DNA from: Chrysopogon serrulatus
Lineage: Eukaryota; Streptophyta; Magnoliopsida; Poales; Poaceae
Length of the DNA: 64,000 nucleotides
Reading direction: 5' to 3'
Assembly: GCA_015844335.1 (NCBI GenBank)
Contig: JADLZL010001381.1
Span: 558,001 to 622,000, forward strand
Below, one piece after another: positions 1-10,247 of this stretch. The notes beneath the pieces are model-generated. The model did not search any database. It was not told the DNA's origin and saw only the letters and a program-made list of their open reading frames with translations. How positions within the stretch are numbered: the stretch's first letter is position 1; each line of letters begins with the position of its first letter. The position numbers and the translations under genes are program-made.

Positions 1-380
1 ACTAAACTAATATAATTATATCTTTTGATTGGTTCTTCTTGCTGTTGTTGTCCATTTTCAGCTAGTCTCTGCCTGCTATGCCATAGAATTCAGCTGATCC
101 TTCTTCTTGAGTTCTATGGCATGCTTCTTCTTGTACAGAGCTCGAGGAAACCCATTGACTTGCTCATAGCATGCTTCCTGTTGATGATAGATAACGTCTA
201 TTTTTAACCGTCAATCTTTCTTGCAAATTACAACAATATCATAGAATAGGAGGTTACTAATAATTTTTTCATGAGTTTTGGTGAATTGTTTATTTTTCAG
301 GGAGATATCCAAAAAGTGTATAATTGAGGATTAAAGTACATAAAAACATGAAACTTGACCGTGACAAAAAACATCGGTAT
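1..380. other. Unassigned AT-rich DNA
   Basis: I see no coding region, terminal repeat or RNA gene here. The only open frames are short and lack recognisable domains. Confidence 0.5.
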
Positions 381-389
381 TGGGATTAG

Positions 390-835
390 GAAGGATACTG
401 AAGACACCAGAAGGAAGCAGAGACCGAGGCGCTTCCAGGTGGGGCCGACCGGCCCCACCTGCCTGTGCCGCCCGGCCCCCCACAGTGGGCCCCACCTGTC
501 AGCTTCCGCGTATCTCTCCACCGTCTTTGAGGATGCATCTTGGCCCTACATTAAGTCGGTTTGATCCAACAGTTGATGTTCATCCCACCAGGCTATAAAT
601 ATGGGCCTGTACCAACCTCCGGAAGAGAGCCAGATCAAAGGAGAGCCGAAGAGCCAGAAACCCTAATTCATATCTAGTAGATCAAGGCTAGCAATCAAGA
701 AAGGCTAGTTCAATCTAGAACTAGTTCTTGTTTAGAGATTAGAGAGATAGAGTTGGAGAGTAGAGTTCTGGAGGAGTTCTGGCCTGTTGGTGCTTCTTTG
801 TTGCTGTATTCTTTAGGATCAAGATGATTCTATTG
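390..835 (+). repeat. LTR-like fragment with TATA box
   Basis: A GC-rich stretch is followed by a TATA box (TATAAAT, 594-600). After it comes a leader-like A/G-rich segment with many AGATTAGAGAGATAGAG-type words (about 640-780). This promoter-then-leader layout resembles the U3-R-U5 part of a plant LTR. No second LTR, primer site or coding domain lies nearby, so it would be a solo or truncated LTR. It could instead be the promoter region of a lost gene. The call rests on composition and layout only. Confidence 0.4.
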
Positions 836-984
836 CTCAGAACTTGAAATGACTCTATTGCTCCAACCATGACTCACAACATCAAAGAAAGATGCAGTAA
901 TAATTAGTAGATGATTTCAAAAACTAAGATGCCGAAAATTTATAAAACATACCATTTCAGCTTAATTGGGTCATGTGCTCAGAA

Positions 985-1345
985 CCAGATATTTGACATC
1001 ACAGGCAATGATCAGCAGCTTACAATGTAAAGGGGCATTTTTTCTCATCACGGGCAATGATCACTAGCTAAGGTACAAGTATACGAAATTATTGACATCA
1101 CTAGAATGACCACTACCATAGGTAGAAGCAACAGCACAAGTAAATATTGACATCACAGGCAATGACCAAGAGCATAGGTAGCAGTACTATGCATTAGAGA
1201 AATCAAAAGCAATGTCCAGCATAGCAAAAGAAGACAACACAGATCATACATAAGAGGGGGTGCCATTATAGGCAATGTCCAACAAAGACAAAGGAAGAAA
1301 ACATAGATCTTACATAAGAGGGAGTGCAATCACAGCTAATGTTTA
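985..1345. repeat. Degenerate tandem repeats (about 50-60 bp)
   Basis: The phrase GACATCACAGGCAATGA and variants recur near 994, 1045, 1091 and 1147. A related unit ending CATACATAAGAGGG or TTACATAAGAGGG recurs near 1206 and 1266. Units are roughly 50-60 bp and poorly conserved. A GTCATGTGCTCAG phrase just before the array (about 969) reappears near 2810 and 2860, beyond the MITE cluster, so the MITEs probably landed in this older sequence. Confidence 0.5.
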
Positions 1346-1346
1346 G

Positions 1347-1813
1347 CTGCAGCAATAGTCCATTATTCACAGCTAACAGTTACTCCTAGTTGCCATCTAT
1401 ATGACCGAAGCACCACTATGTGCCACACATAACTAATATTAGTTATAAGAGCATTTCCAACAACTCTTCAAATGAGGTTGCTATTCTTATTAATTTGGCA
1501 AAAATACAAAAATCCCTCTCCAACAACTCCTCAAACCAACTTGCTATTTATCCCAAGTTGCTATTTACAGGCCTTACGCGTGTATATCTCCACGCGCGGA
1601 GAGGACTTGCTATCGTGTGGGACTCTTCGTTTCTTAGCGGGACTCTTCATTCGTTTAGCGGGGCTTGTCGTTCGCTTAGCGGGCCTCTTCTTTGGTTAGC
1701 GGGCTTTTTCGTTTTGGCAAGTGAATTTTAAGGAGTTGTTGGAGATAAGTCTTTTTTGCACTTGCCAAACAAATTAGCAACTTGCTAAAACTCAAGATTT
1801 GACAAGTCAATTA
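1347..1813 (+). repeat. Direct-repeat copy A of a MITE arm
   Basis: This 467-bp unit is repeated head-to-tail at 1814-2280 with high identity, including about 100 bp of flanking DNA (CTGCAGCAATAGTCCATT onward). The transposon-like part starts at 1449 with GAGCATTTCCAACAACTC, a common terminal motif of grass MITEs. Its centre holds about five degenerate 20-21 bp units of the form GGGACTCTTCGTTTCTTAGC (about 1619-1710). Overlapping open frames here look incidental. Confidence 0.75.
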
Positions 1814-1916
1814 ACTGCAGCAATGGTCCATTATTCACAGCTAACAGTTACTCCCAGTTGCCATCTATATGACCCAAGCACCACTATGTGCCACACATAA
1901 CTAATATTAGTTATAA

Positions 1917-2645
1917 GAGCATTTCCAACAACTCTTCAAATGAGGTTGCTATTCTTATTAATTTGGCAAAAACACAAAAATTCCTCTCCAACAATTCCTC
2001 AAACCAACTTGCTATTTATCCCAAGTTCCTATTTATGGGCCTCACGCGTGTATATATCTCCGCGGAGAGGGACTATCGCGTGGGACTCTTCGTTTCTTAG
2101 CGGGACTCTTCGTTTGTTTAGCGGGGCTCTTCGTTCGCTTAGCGGGCCTCTTCTTTGGTTAGCGGGTTTTTCGTTTTGGCAAGTGAGTTTTAAGAAGTTA
2201 TTGGAGAGAAGTCTTTTTTCACTTGCCAAACAAATTAGTAACTTACTAAAACTCAAGATTTGGCAAGTCAATTTTAATGACTTGCCAAATTTTGAGTTTT
2301 AGTAAGTTACTAATTTATTTGACAAGTGAAAAAAGACTTATCTCCAACAACTTCTTAAAACTCACTTGCCAAAATGAAAAAGCCCACTAACGAACGAAGA
2401 GGCCCGCTAAACGAACGAAGAGCCCTGCTAAACGAACGAAGAACCCCGCTAAGAAACAAAGAGCCCCGTAATAGCAAGTCCTTTCCGCGCATGGAGATAT
2501 ACGCGCGCGAGGTCCGTGAATAGCAACTTAGGATAAATAGCAAGTTGGTTTGAGGAGTTGTTGGAGAGGGATTTTTGTGATTTTTATGCTTTTGCCAAAT
2601 TAATAAGAATACCAACCTCATTTGAGAAGTTGTTGGAGATGCTCT
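1917..2645. mobile_element. Palindromic (foldback) MITE, arms B and C
   Basis: The left arm (1917-2270) begins GAGCATTTCCAACAACTC. The right arm (2278-2645) is its inverted copy and ends GAGTTGTTGGAGATGCTC-like. The arms meet at a 7-bp centre flanked by TGGCAAGTCA and TGACTTGCCA. Each arm carries the same array of about 20-bp TTAGCGGG units. The transcript could form a hairpin of more than 350 bp per arm. The superfamily is uncertain, since I could not settle a target-site duplication. No transposase is encoded. Confidence 0.75.
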
Positions 2646-2932
2646 TAGGAACATCAGAGGTTAGGATGGCTCTTGCTGTTACCAGAGCCAAATGTGTATA
2701 CCATCTACACAAAATAGTCAGCACTGCACAAAAGGAGGAGCAGCAAGGTTGCAGCTTCACACTGCACAGTTCCTTCCAAATTATTAAAGTTCATTCATCG
2801 GCATAGACATGTGCTCAGTTTTCAGGTTTTCATATAGCAAATTTTAGTCATCAGCAAGGTCATGTGCTCAGTTAGCCAACACAAATCACTGCACAAATAT
2901 TCCACCATACCAACGAACTGTCAATAAAAAAT

Positions 2933-3081
2933 ACTCCTTCTATTCTAAATTATAAGTCACTTTGACTTTTTTGGTACATCTATTTTGCTATGCATTTAGA
3001 TATAATAATATACCTAGATGCATAATAAAATAGATGAATTAAAAAAGTCAAAGCAACTTATAATTTAGAATAAAGGGAGTA
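2933..3081. mobile_element. Stowaway-like MITE (family 1)
   Basis: About 147 bp with inverted ends (CTCCTTCTATTCTAAATTAT and its complement near 3056-3080), flanked by TA. This is the Tc1/mariner-derived Stowaway pattern. A second copy of the same family lies at 6390-6538. Non-coding. Confidence 0.85.
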
Positions 3082-3100
3082 CTCGGCAAAGGAGGAGCTA

Positions 3101-3314
3101 GCGTCAATACCGCTACTGATGAACCAGCAAGGAAGGACAAGGGGCAATCGGAAACCGTGGGAATCAGCAAAGTCAGAGACAACAACCTGTACAGACTTTC
3201 CATTACTGCGTCAATACCGCTACTGATGAACCAGCAAGGAAGGACAAGGGGCAATCGGCAACCGTGGGAACCAGCAAAGTCAGAGACAACAACCTGTACA
3301 GACTTTCCATTACT
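3101..3314. repeat. 107-bp tandem duplication
   Basis: 3101-3207 and 3208-3314 are near-identical head-to-tail copies beginning GCGTCAATACCGCTACTGAT and differing at only a few bases. The array starts about 20 bp after the Stowaway MITE. Open frames across it exist on both strands but carry no recognisable domain. Confidence 0.9.
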
Positions 3315-3956
3315 ACCATGCCATCAAGATACACATGAAGAACTGGAAAGCAAACAACGAAAGAACACTTGCCTGCTGTCAAAATCCAACCCAAACAAAC
3401 GGATCTGAACCTACACAAGAAAATAAAAGATCTAAGCATGCAACTCGGGAAGAAAAAGATAGTAGAACAACAGATCTAGGATCGAAATTGACCTTGCTGC
3501 TTCCACACCACCGCTCAGCAATGTTTGACCCCTCTGAATCCTGCAACCAGTGACGGGAAATTGTCACCAAGCCCCAAGCTTCAGCACAACGGAACTGTGG
3601 GGAGGAGAGAAGAGGAGTCAAAGGATGGGGGCGGTGCCTCACCTGCAGTGCAGGAGTCAAAGAGGAAGAAGAAAGCAGAGAGCCGAGAGCTGGAGTGTGA
3701 GAGCGTGAATGAGAGAGAGGCGGTGGCGGGGGTGAGATATATCCCACAGGATGGCGCAAAATAACCCATTCCCGCCGTCCCGCCTGCTTCTCCCGTGTTC
3801 GCGCCTCCGCCTCCTTGTGCCCACGAGCGGAGCCCGCGTGAGCCAGGCCACGTGTAAACGGATTTTCTGTTTACCATGAGCCAGGCTGCGAGGGGCGCCT
3901 GCAGCTGCCGGGCCAGGCCCTGTAAGATGGCTTGACAACCAAATGTCCATTACCTG
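3315..3956. other. Unassigned GC-rich segment
   Basis: 3560-3900 is GC-rich with purine-rich stretches (GGAGGAGAGAAGAGGAG, GAAGAAGAAAGCAGAG) resembling a 5' UTR or first exon of a plant gene in one orientation. Several overlapping 70-126 codon frames exist, none with a recognisable domain. A promoter or UTR remnant is possible, but I cannot support a gene. Confidence 0.3.
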
Positions 3957-4262
3957 CATCCCATGGGCCAGGCCAGGCCGGAACCACCCAACCAAACACG
4001 TCCTACATCTCTACTGAACCTCTGCATCCGATGCACGACAATTGCCACATCCATCAAGCATTCACACTCGTATTCTTTTGGTGATGGAAAATGGAGGGAA
4101 GCCAACTCACCAGTGCCCCAGCAGAGGTAGACATCCCATGGGCCAGGCCAGGCCGGAACCACCCAACCAAACACTTCTGTATCTGAACCTCTGCATCTGG
4201 TGCACGACAATTGCCACATCCATCAAGCATTCACACTCTCGTATTCTTTTGGTGATGGAAAT
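3957..4262. repeat. 175-bp tandem duplication
   Basis: The segment starting CATCCCATGGGCCAGGCCAG at 3957 is repeated from 4132. Both copies run through CTCTGCATC, the ATTGCCACATCCATCAAGC phrase and TTCTTTTGGTGATGGAAA. The second copy leads directly into the BLE2-like pseudogene at about 4253, so the duplication sits on the pseudogene's 5' breakpoint. Confidence 0.85.
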
Positions 4263-5264
4263 TGTGGAAGGGTGTATGAAGGACCCGTCGTTTGAGAGAG
4301 GAAGAAACCTCGTGGCATATGCGGTGGACATGTTGATGGAATCTAAGTCAAGATACGGCTACGTTTCTGGGATTTGATTCTTGGCAAAGTAATCCACGAG
4401 ACGAAATAGCCCCATGGCAGTCTGTTCTGATGAAACAACTACTAGCTGGGTCAGCGTCATTTAGCCACGTGGTTCATCGACTAGTGGAGACATTTGGTCC
4501 GACAAGCCCATATAGCACAGAGATCAGGGTATGAGCTGCCAGGATAGTTGCGACAATTGTTGGCAGCATCCGTCTGGACCACTTCCCAGCTCAAGGGAGG
4601 ATGATGATTCAGTGCATATCGTCACGCATTTGAGGAAATACACAGCCGACGACAAGGGACGACGACGGCGCTACATCCCAAGGAAAAGCACGAGCGGGTC
4701 TGGCTGCTAGATGAACAGGAGCTTCAGTTATCGACATAATTACAACACCGATCACCGCTGACAGCAGCATAGCACACGGCTACAAAGGGCTGGTGGTGCA
4801 AGGCCTATGTATATAGTATCCTTCAGGGACTTGTCGTCAACGAGGACGTACAGAATCATATATAAATGCAACGATCAAGATCTGCTATCCAAGGCCATGT
4901 CACATCTGATCTCAGACACACTTCGCGGCGGCGACCATCGTGATGAATGGTGCAGCATTAGAGCTCATGATGAGACGGCTCATAGCTACTGCCTCCATTA
5001 TGCCCGGTGGAAGTGGAAGCCGCAGCCGCAGCAGTAACGTTCGTATGGATACTGCTGCACATTTCTCTACTGCCGGCCGGCGGATTCTCACTTTGAGTGG
5101 CGGATGTTTTGGGCAGGCATCAAAATATTAGTAGGTGAAAAGCTGCAGGCAGCAGGCCATGCTGTCTTCAAGAACGAGTATGCTATTACGTTATTCACAT
5201 CATAGCCTCACTACAGCTGTTGCAGATGCCGAAAACAACAACGCGTATATCATTCAGAATACAT

Positions 5265-6150
5265 GCAGCATCTTTATATCTCATACTCTATATCAACTAA
5301 CAACAACAGACCTATTTGTTATTCTCTATAAATTTTATCTAAATATATACATGTGAGATCTTGTTTTAAAGGATTTGTTGAAACGAATTTAATAGTGCAA
5401 TCGGAATTTAATTTAGTTATTTGGTCTGTGAATTATAATATTTTTTCATGTAAAAGGTGGGGCCCACCACTGCATGCTGTCACACCTCTCCACTCTCTCT
5501 CTCCAGTCTCTCTCCCGGCGCGTGCTAGCGCCGGATACCGGAGGAACGACATCCGCTGGTTTAAGCGAAGGAAGACTAGAACGGCATCCGCTAGTTTTAG
5601 CAGAGGAAGACTAGTACCAGAAGCTTTAGGCTATCCGCACTCTTCGTCCTCTAAATTTATCCTCTAAAAGGTCTGGTCATCAAGATTCTCTCCTCTATAC
5701 TCAATTCTTCTGCACTCATACATCCTCTATATCATCCTCTATTCACTTAGGGCCCACTTGTCATTTTATCTAAATATATCTATGTGACATCTTGTTTTGA
5801 AGGATTTATTGAAACGAATTTAATGGTGTAATCGGAATTTAATTTGGATTTTTGGTTTGTGAGTTATAACAAATTTTTGGTTAGTTAAAAAGGTGTGGCC
5901 CATCTTGATTCCTCGCTGCTGGCCGCACATCCTGCATATCCCGCTGCCTCCTTTACAATTGGCGGACAGGACGCTCTTCCGGATGATGTACAGGGCCCGC
6001 TGCGGCTTGTTCTTGCGCTATCTGCTCCTGCCGGGTGTGTTTACCGGAGCCACTGCAGACAGCTTTAAAGGACAGCACTGCAGGGCATTTTTTTGGTAAA
6101 GATCTGCAGGATGGGATAGCGAAAGCCATCCAGAAACCAGTGCAGATAGC
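5265..6150. mobile_element. Outer Tourist-like element in pseudogene copy 1
   Basis: It interrupts the exon between CATGCAGCA (about 5264) and CCTGGGGCACC (about 6151), which are contiguous in the longer copy at 54 kb. The right end, CAGTGCAGATAGC, matches the family end seen at 46997-47010. The left terminal bases are lost or degenerate. About 140 bp (5335-5470) is repeated inside the inner copy at about 5758-5890, showing both belong to one family. Confidence 0.65.
5629..6064. mobile_element. Inner Tourist-like (PIF/Harbinger) element
   Basis: 436 bp, bounded by GGCTATCCGCACTC (left) and ACTGCAGACAGCT (right), which are imperfect inverted repeats. It is flanked by TTA target duplications at 5626-5628 and 6065-6067, the PIF/Harbinger-Tourist signature. 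It is inserted in a relative of itself. A third family member is at 46364-47010. No transposase is encoded. Confidence 0.75.
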
Positions 6151-6389
6151 CTGGGGCACCTCGTTCGTTATTATACCAAGGACGATGAAAATCTCAAGCA
6201 AACGAAGAAAGGCATGACTGATGTGGTGCCAGAGGTAATTAATTAATTAATTAATAGAACAAAAGAAAATAATGAAACCCCTATCTTTTCTTTCCTACAT
6301 TACTGAAAACTTAAGGAGTGATGAGGTGGCGCTGCAGCATGCCAGCCTTATATTATTATTATATAAACTACTCACTGTATTAATTAATA

Positions 6390-6538
6390 CTCTCTCCATT
6401 CTAAATTATAAGTCTCTTTAATTTTTTTGGTTCATCTATTATACTATGTATCTAGACATATTATTATATCTAAATATATAGTAAAATAGATGTACTAAAA
6501 AAAAGTTAAAGCGACTTATAATTTAGAAAATGAAGGAG
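6390..6538. mobile_element. Stowaway-like MITE (family 1, copy 2)
   Basis: About 149 bp starting CTCTCCATTCTAAATTATAA and ending with its complement TTATAATTTAGAAAATGAAG, flanked by TA. It is the same family as 2933-3081. It lies in the intron between the second and third exons of BLE2-like pseudogene copy 1 and is absent from the corresponding intron at 55891-55993. Confidence 0.85.
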
Positions 6539-6990
6539 TAGAGTACCGGTGGCATTTACTTTTGTAACTCTGAACTACCATCAATTAATTATCGATTGAT
6601 GCCTCTGCAGGTAGGTACTCAAAGAAATTGTCTGTCCATGCATGGGGCACGAGAGAAGCAGGAATACAAGCTGATGTAACAGAAGCAAACATGAGCGGCA
6701 AGGTTGTTCTTGGGCCAGCGGGCACGGACTTGGAACAAAGTGGGTCTTCTTCTTCCCATGATAATAATGGATGACGACAGGAGGAAAGCGGCTCTACTCA
6801 TCAGCGAAAGGCCGGGTGAGCAACACCACGGAATCCAACTGCAGCAGGCCTTGACAGAATTGTGCAGGGCGATAATTAATACTCGGATGGATTGATGAAG
6901 GCGACCAAGATTTGACTCGTCAGTTCAACGAGATCACAAATGTATGTTGGGAACAGGGGATGCCTCGCAGGACTTTCAAAACACTTGTGA

Positions 6991-7371
6991 CGACAGAAGC
7001 ACGAGATAAACTTTTGGAGGAGCAGATGAAGAGGGCTTCAAGCTAGATTGGCAGCTGTACGTACAGCTAATCATTCCTAAAAGTGAAACAGAAACCTGAG
7101 TAAGAGGCGGACTACTAGTTACATGACTGTGGTCGAAATGTCCTAAATCCGCATGCACTTTACTCCGCGAGGATTCTCGCTCAGTATAAATGTGGTAAAT
7201 TTGAAATAATCAAACACAAATTATATTTACTAGTTCTCAACTTCTCAACCTATGCTCTCGTACGGATCAGAATTTAATAGAACACTAACTAATAAAATAT
7301 TATTATTAAATATCTTTTCTCTTCATTGATATTCTAAGATAATAGTTACTCTTTATCTATAGAGTTAAATG
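6991..7371. other. Unassigned AT-rich DNA
   Basis: No coding or repeat structure is recognised apart from the imperfect target duplication TTATCTATA at 7363-7371 next to the following element. Confidence 0.4.
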
Positions 7372-8406
7372 CACCAAAGGTCCATTAACTTGTAAGCAAG
7401 TTTCAGTTAGATCCATCAACTTAGAAAGTGATTTCCATTAACTTGTAAGAAGTGTCGAGTTAGGTCCATCAACTTGGAAAGTGGTTTTTTGGGTCCATAA
7501 ACTTTGTATATCATATCACTTAGGTCCATATCCGTCTATGTGGGTTTCCTCGTGCTGATATAGCTGCTGACTTATCCATCTGAAACGATTGTTCGCTTTT
7601 ATTTCATCAAATACCTTATTGTCACACGAGCAGGCACCACCTCCACCGACCGATGCAAGAACAAGAACGAGTCGCCACCGCTGCTGCCAAATGGGTGTAC
7701 AGGCCTGATGCGGCCACGTAGGCAAGTGCCGTTGCCACCACGGTCTCGACGACGCGCAAGCAGACCGCCACGGTCACACAGACATGCGCCGCCGTGGCCA
7801 CACGGGTCATCCTATGCACATGGGTGGGTGAGTGCTCTTGGTGCTTACGTTTGTCGTGAACTCCGAAAGCACGATACAGTGCACGACGCCCACCAGCCCT
7901 CGTGGCTATGGCGGTCTGCTCGTGTGCCCATGTGGCCTTGGCGGTGGCGGGGCTCGCCGGTGCGCCCTCGTGGTAGTGGCGTGGGGCGGTGCTCTCTGGC
8001 ACGGCCGAGGCAGCCTCATCGCACTTCCTCGTGGCCATGGCACCGCTCGCCCGCTACGCGTGCTCGCGACGGCTTGCTCATGCGCTCACATTGGCGGAGG
8101 CGATGTTTGCTCGTCCGCTCACAACGTGTTTGACGAAATGAACAGTCAACAACTGTTTCAAATGGATAAATTAGCAGCCCACATCAGCGCAAGAAGTTCA
8201 CGTGGAGAGATATCGACCAAAATGATATGTCATACAAAGTTTATGGACCTAAAAAGTTATTTTCTAAGTTGATAGACCTAATTATAAGTTGATGGACCTA
8301 AATAAAACATGCTTATAAGTTGATGGACCCAAAAAGCCACTTTCTAAGTTGATGGACCTAACTGAAACTTGTTTATAAGTTAATGGATCTCTGGTGCATT
8401 TAACTC
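7372..8406. mobile_element. Mutator-like element with long TIRs, Pack-MULE candidate
   Basis: 1,035 bp with inverted ends starting GAGTTAAATGCACC and ending GGTGCATTTAACTC. Similarity extends about 70 bp inward and contains several copies of the word TCCATCAACTTAGAAAGTG. It is flanked by 9-bp sequences TTATCTATA (7363-7371) and TTATACATA (8407-8415), identical at 7 of 9 positions and consistent with an aged Mutator-type duplication. The core (about 7620-8130) is abruptly GC-rich and open in several frames (138-146 codons) without a recognisable domain. Such a core is typical of a captured gene fragment. No MULE transposase is present. Confidence 0.7.
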
Positions 8407-8415
8407 TTATACATA

Positions 8416-8735
8416 TCTATAGTTTTTTTTTACATAGCACCTCTGTGTTTCTCTAATATACATTTAGCTAAAATATTTGCTAAACTATAATGATTTAGCT
8501 GGAGTCTATCTTGACGACATGATTCTAAAATTTGTCCCCCTCACTCCCTAATTTTAATCTTATTAATTGCTCCGACACACTAGTTATTATTTATAATGGT
8601 GACTATAGTGTAGCGAGCCAACAACATGTTTTACATTTTTATTTGTAGCGGTTCTGTGAGTAATAATTTATAAGATTAATCTTTTCTAGAACCATATGTA
8701 TTTAGTTGAAACATAAATAAAGTTAAAGTATACAG
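8416..8735. other. Unassigned AT-rich DNA
   Basis: No open frame, terminal repeat or RNA signal is recognised between the Mutator-like element and the LTR element. Confidence 0.4.
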
Positions 8736-9283
8736 TGTCACCTCAAATGAAGACGGTGACAAATAGCGAGATTATTGGGCCCAAAGAGGACACGGACGTC
8801 ACTAGCGGGCCCCATGGCCCGCCCCTAGGGGGCGGCGTGGGGGCGCCGTGGGAGGAGGGCCTCCTCGTGCCGTGCGCCGAGGAGACGAGGGGCCCGCGCG
8901 GCCGCTCCCCGCCATCGTCGCCGTATTCGCCGCTAATTACCTTTTATTATTGTTGTTATTTAAAGAATTAAGATTAGATAAACTGAAAAGTCCGTGTTTG
9001 ATAAGGACTTTCCCGTTAGAGGTCAATCGGGACTATAAATAATAGACCACTATAATCGGATCCAATCAAGAAAGTAATTGGGGTAATTCCCATTATTTCC
9101 AATCTCTCGGCTCCCTCTCTCTCCTCTCTCTTACCACCGCCGCCCCTCACGCCTCCCTCCCTCTTTGCCCATTTGACGCCGCCCCCCCCCCCAAGCTGCA
9201 GCGCCGCTACCCCTTTAGGGCCGGCGCCGCTCACCTCCCTCCCTCCTCCCTCCTCGATCCACCCTCCCGCTGTGTGTATTACA
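8736..9283 (+). repeat. Left LTR of the 8.7-11.7 kb element
   Basis: Starts TGTCACCTCAAATGAAGAC and ends GTGTATTACA. A TATAAATAA core promoter-like motif is at about 9034-9042. It pairs with 11102-11654, with substitutions and an indel-rich GC stretch. Confidence 0.85.
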
Positions 9284-9285
9284 AC

Positions 9286-9297
9286 TGGTATCAGCAG
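9286..9297 (+). promoter_or_regulatory. Primer binding site (tRNA-iMet type)
   Basis: TGGTATCAG begins 3 bp after the left LTR end and matches the complement of the plant initiator methionine tRNA 3' end for nine bases before diverging. Confidence 0.7.
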
Positions 9298-9311
9298 ACC
9301 AGAAGTAATCC

Positions 9312-9686
9312 ATGGCTTCCACCACCATTGATGAGATCAAGGCTATCTTCGACAAGTTTACCACCGCCCTCGTCGGACACGTGGATGAACTGAACCTGCG
9401 TCTCGACATCATCGACAACCGCTTCAGTGCTTTTGAGATCGCACACCGTGGCAAGAATGAAGATCGTCTGCATGAGATGGATCTACGTATCGCTAATCTA
9501 GAGGCTCGCTTGCAGATCTTTAAGCGAGATCGGCAACTAGGAGGCCCAATAGTATTCAGCACCATACTCGATCCGTTCACGAAGAGAGCCAAGGGGATCG
9601 TGGACATCGAGAGCAGCAGCCTGAGCAACATCAACGAACTGGCACCGATGGCACCAAGCCATGCTGCGTGCGTCATCAAGGAGTAG
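9312..9686 (+). CDS. gag N-terminal coiled-coil ORF
   Basis: This 124-codon ATG frame starts 15 bp after the primer site. It begins MASTTIDEIKAIFDKF and continues as an amphipathic helix rich in L, I, E and R (VDELNLRLDIIDNRF, then ANLEARLQIFKRDRQ), probably a coiled coil. This is typical of the N-terminus of plant Ty3/gypsy Gag proteins. It ends at TAG (9684-9686). The capsid-like portion resumes in another frame after about 230 bp, so Gag is probably broken rather than deliberately split. It would form the capsid particle. Confidence 0.65.
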   Translation: MASTTIDEIKAIFDKFTTALVGHVDELNLRLDIIDNRFSAFEIAHRGKNEDRLHEMDLRIANLEARLQIFKRDRQLGGPIVFSTILDPFTKRAKGIVDIESSSLSNINELAPMAPSHAACVIKE

Positions 9687-9915
9687 AAGAAGAAGAGGAT
9701 CATTAGGCCATTAGTAATCAACGTATTTCATGATGATGAGGAGAAGTTCGTGCCAGCCAAAATTGATAATAATTCTATCCCGGATCGTCAATAGAAGTAG
9801 AGCAACTGTCAGCACAGCACAGTTCAGCAGGCAGCTCCAGCAGCTACAGTGGCACATCCATCAATGAAAGAAGGTCCAGGCTGGCAACCAAGGTATACAA
9901 CTTAGATTTCTCCTC

Positions 9916-10247
9916 TAATTTTTGATGGCTCTAGAGATCCTGTATCTTGGCTTTCATGGATGAAGATTTTATTTCGCCTATATGTGATGCCAGTAGAGCA
10001 GAGAGTTCCGTATGCTGCTTTACATCTAGCTGAAAATGTTTTTGCCTGGTTTATACTAATTTCATCAAATGCTTTACTAGATAATTGGGCTAATTTTTCT
10101 GAGATGTTACGTCAGGAATTCTCACTGGAACAGCATATAGAGCATGCAGCAAACCAATTGCAACCTGGCCCGATTCCAAATCTTGGAGATGAGTTGCGCC
10201 CCATTGTCCTCACCTTGGAAGGCCCAGGTAAACTTCAGCCTAATTGA
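9916..10247 (+). pseudogene. gag capsid-domain remnant
   Basis: The frame reads FDGSRDPVSWLSWMKILFRL near 9917-9976, then VPYAALHLAENVFAWF and NFSEMLRQEF. This pattern (FDG-x-DP-x-x-WL, then a hydrophobic A-x-x-HL segment and W-x-x-F) is that of the retrotransposon gag capsid domain. It stops at TGA near 10245. A recent start cannot be assigned. An upstream frameshift separates it from the coiled-coil ORF. Confidence 0.65.

Larger units (their letters stand above)
4253..6990 (+). pseudogene. BLE2-like pseudogene copy 1 (3' half, TE-interrupted)
   Basis: This is homologous at DNA level to 54536-56146. Similarity begins mid-exon at about 4253 (peptide EGCMKDPSFERGRN, compare AGCMKDPSFARGRN in the longer copy). 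It runs through the helical ARM-like region to about 5264, resumes at about 6150 (ACCAAGGACGATGAAAATCTC) and reaches a conserved splice donor, CCAGAG-GTAATTAATT, near 6235. The third exon follows at about 6611-6890. Frames are destroyed: TGA after YGYVSGI near 4375, another TGA near 4531 and many indels. The 5' half (membrane segments) is absent. A nested Tourist-like insertion occupies about 5265-6150, and a Stowaway MITE sits in the last intron. The family name rests on remembered resemblance to grass BLE2 proteins. The homology between copies is seen directly. Confidence 0.8.

Noticed and set aside
1420..2654. Protein-coding gene from 99-120 codon frames
   Set aside because: The frames are translations of a MITE and its duplicates, and the same sequence is open on both strands.
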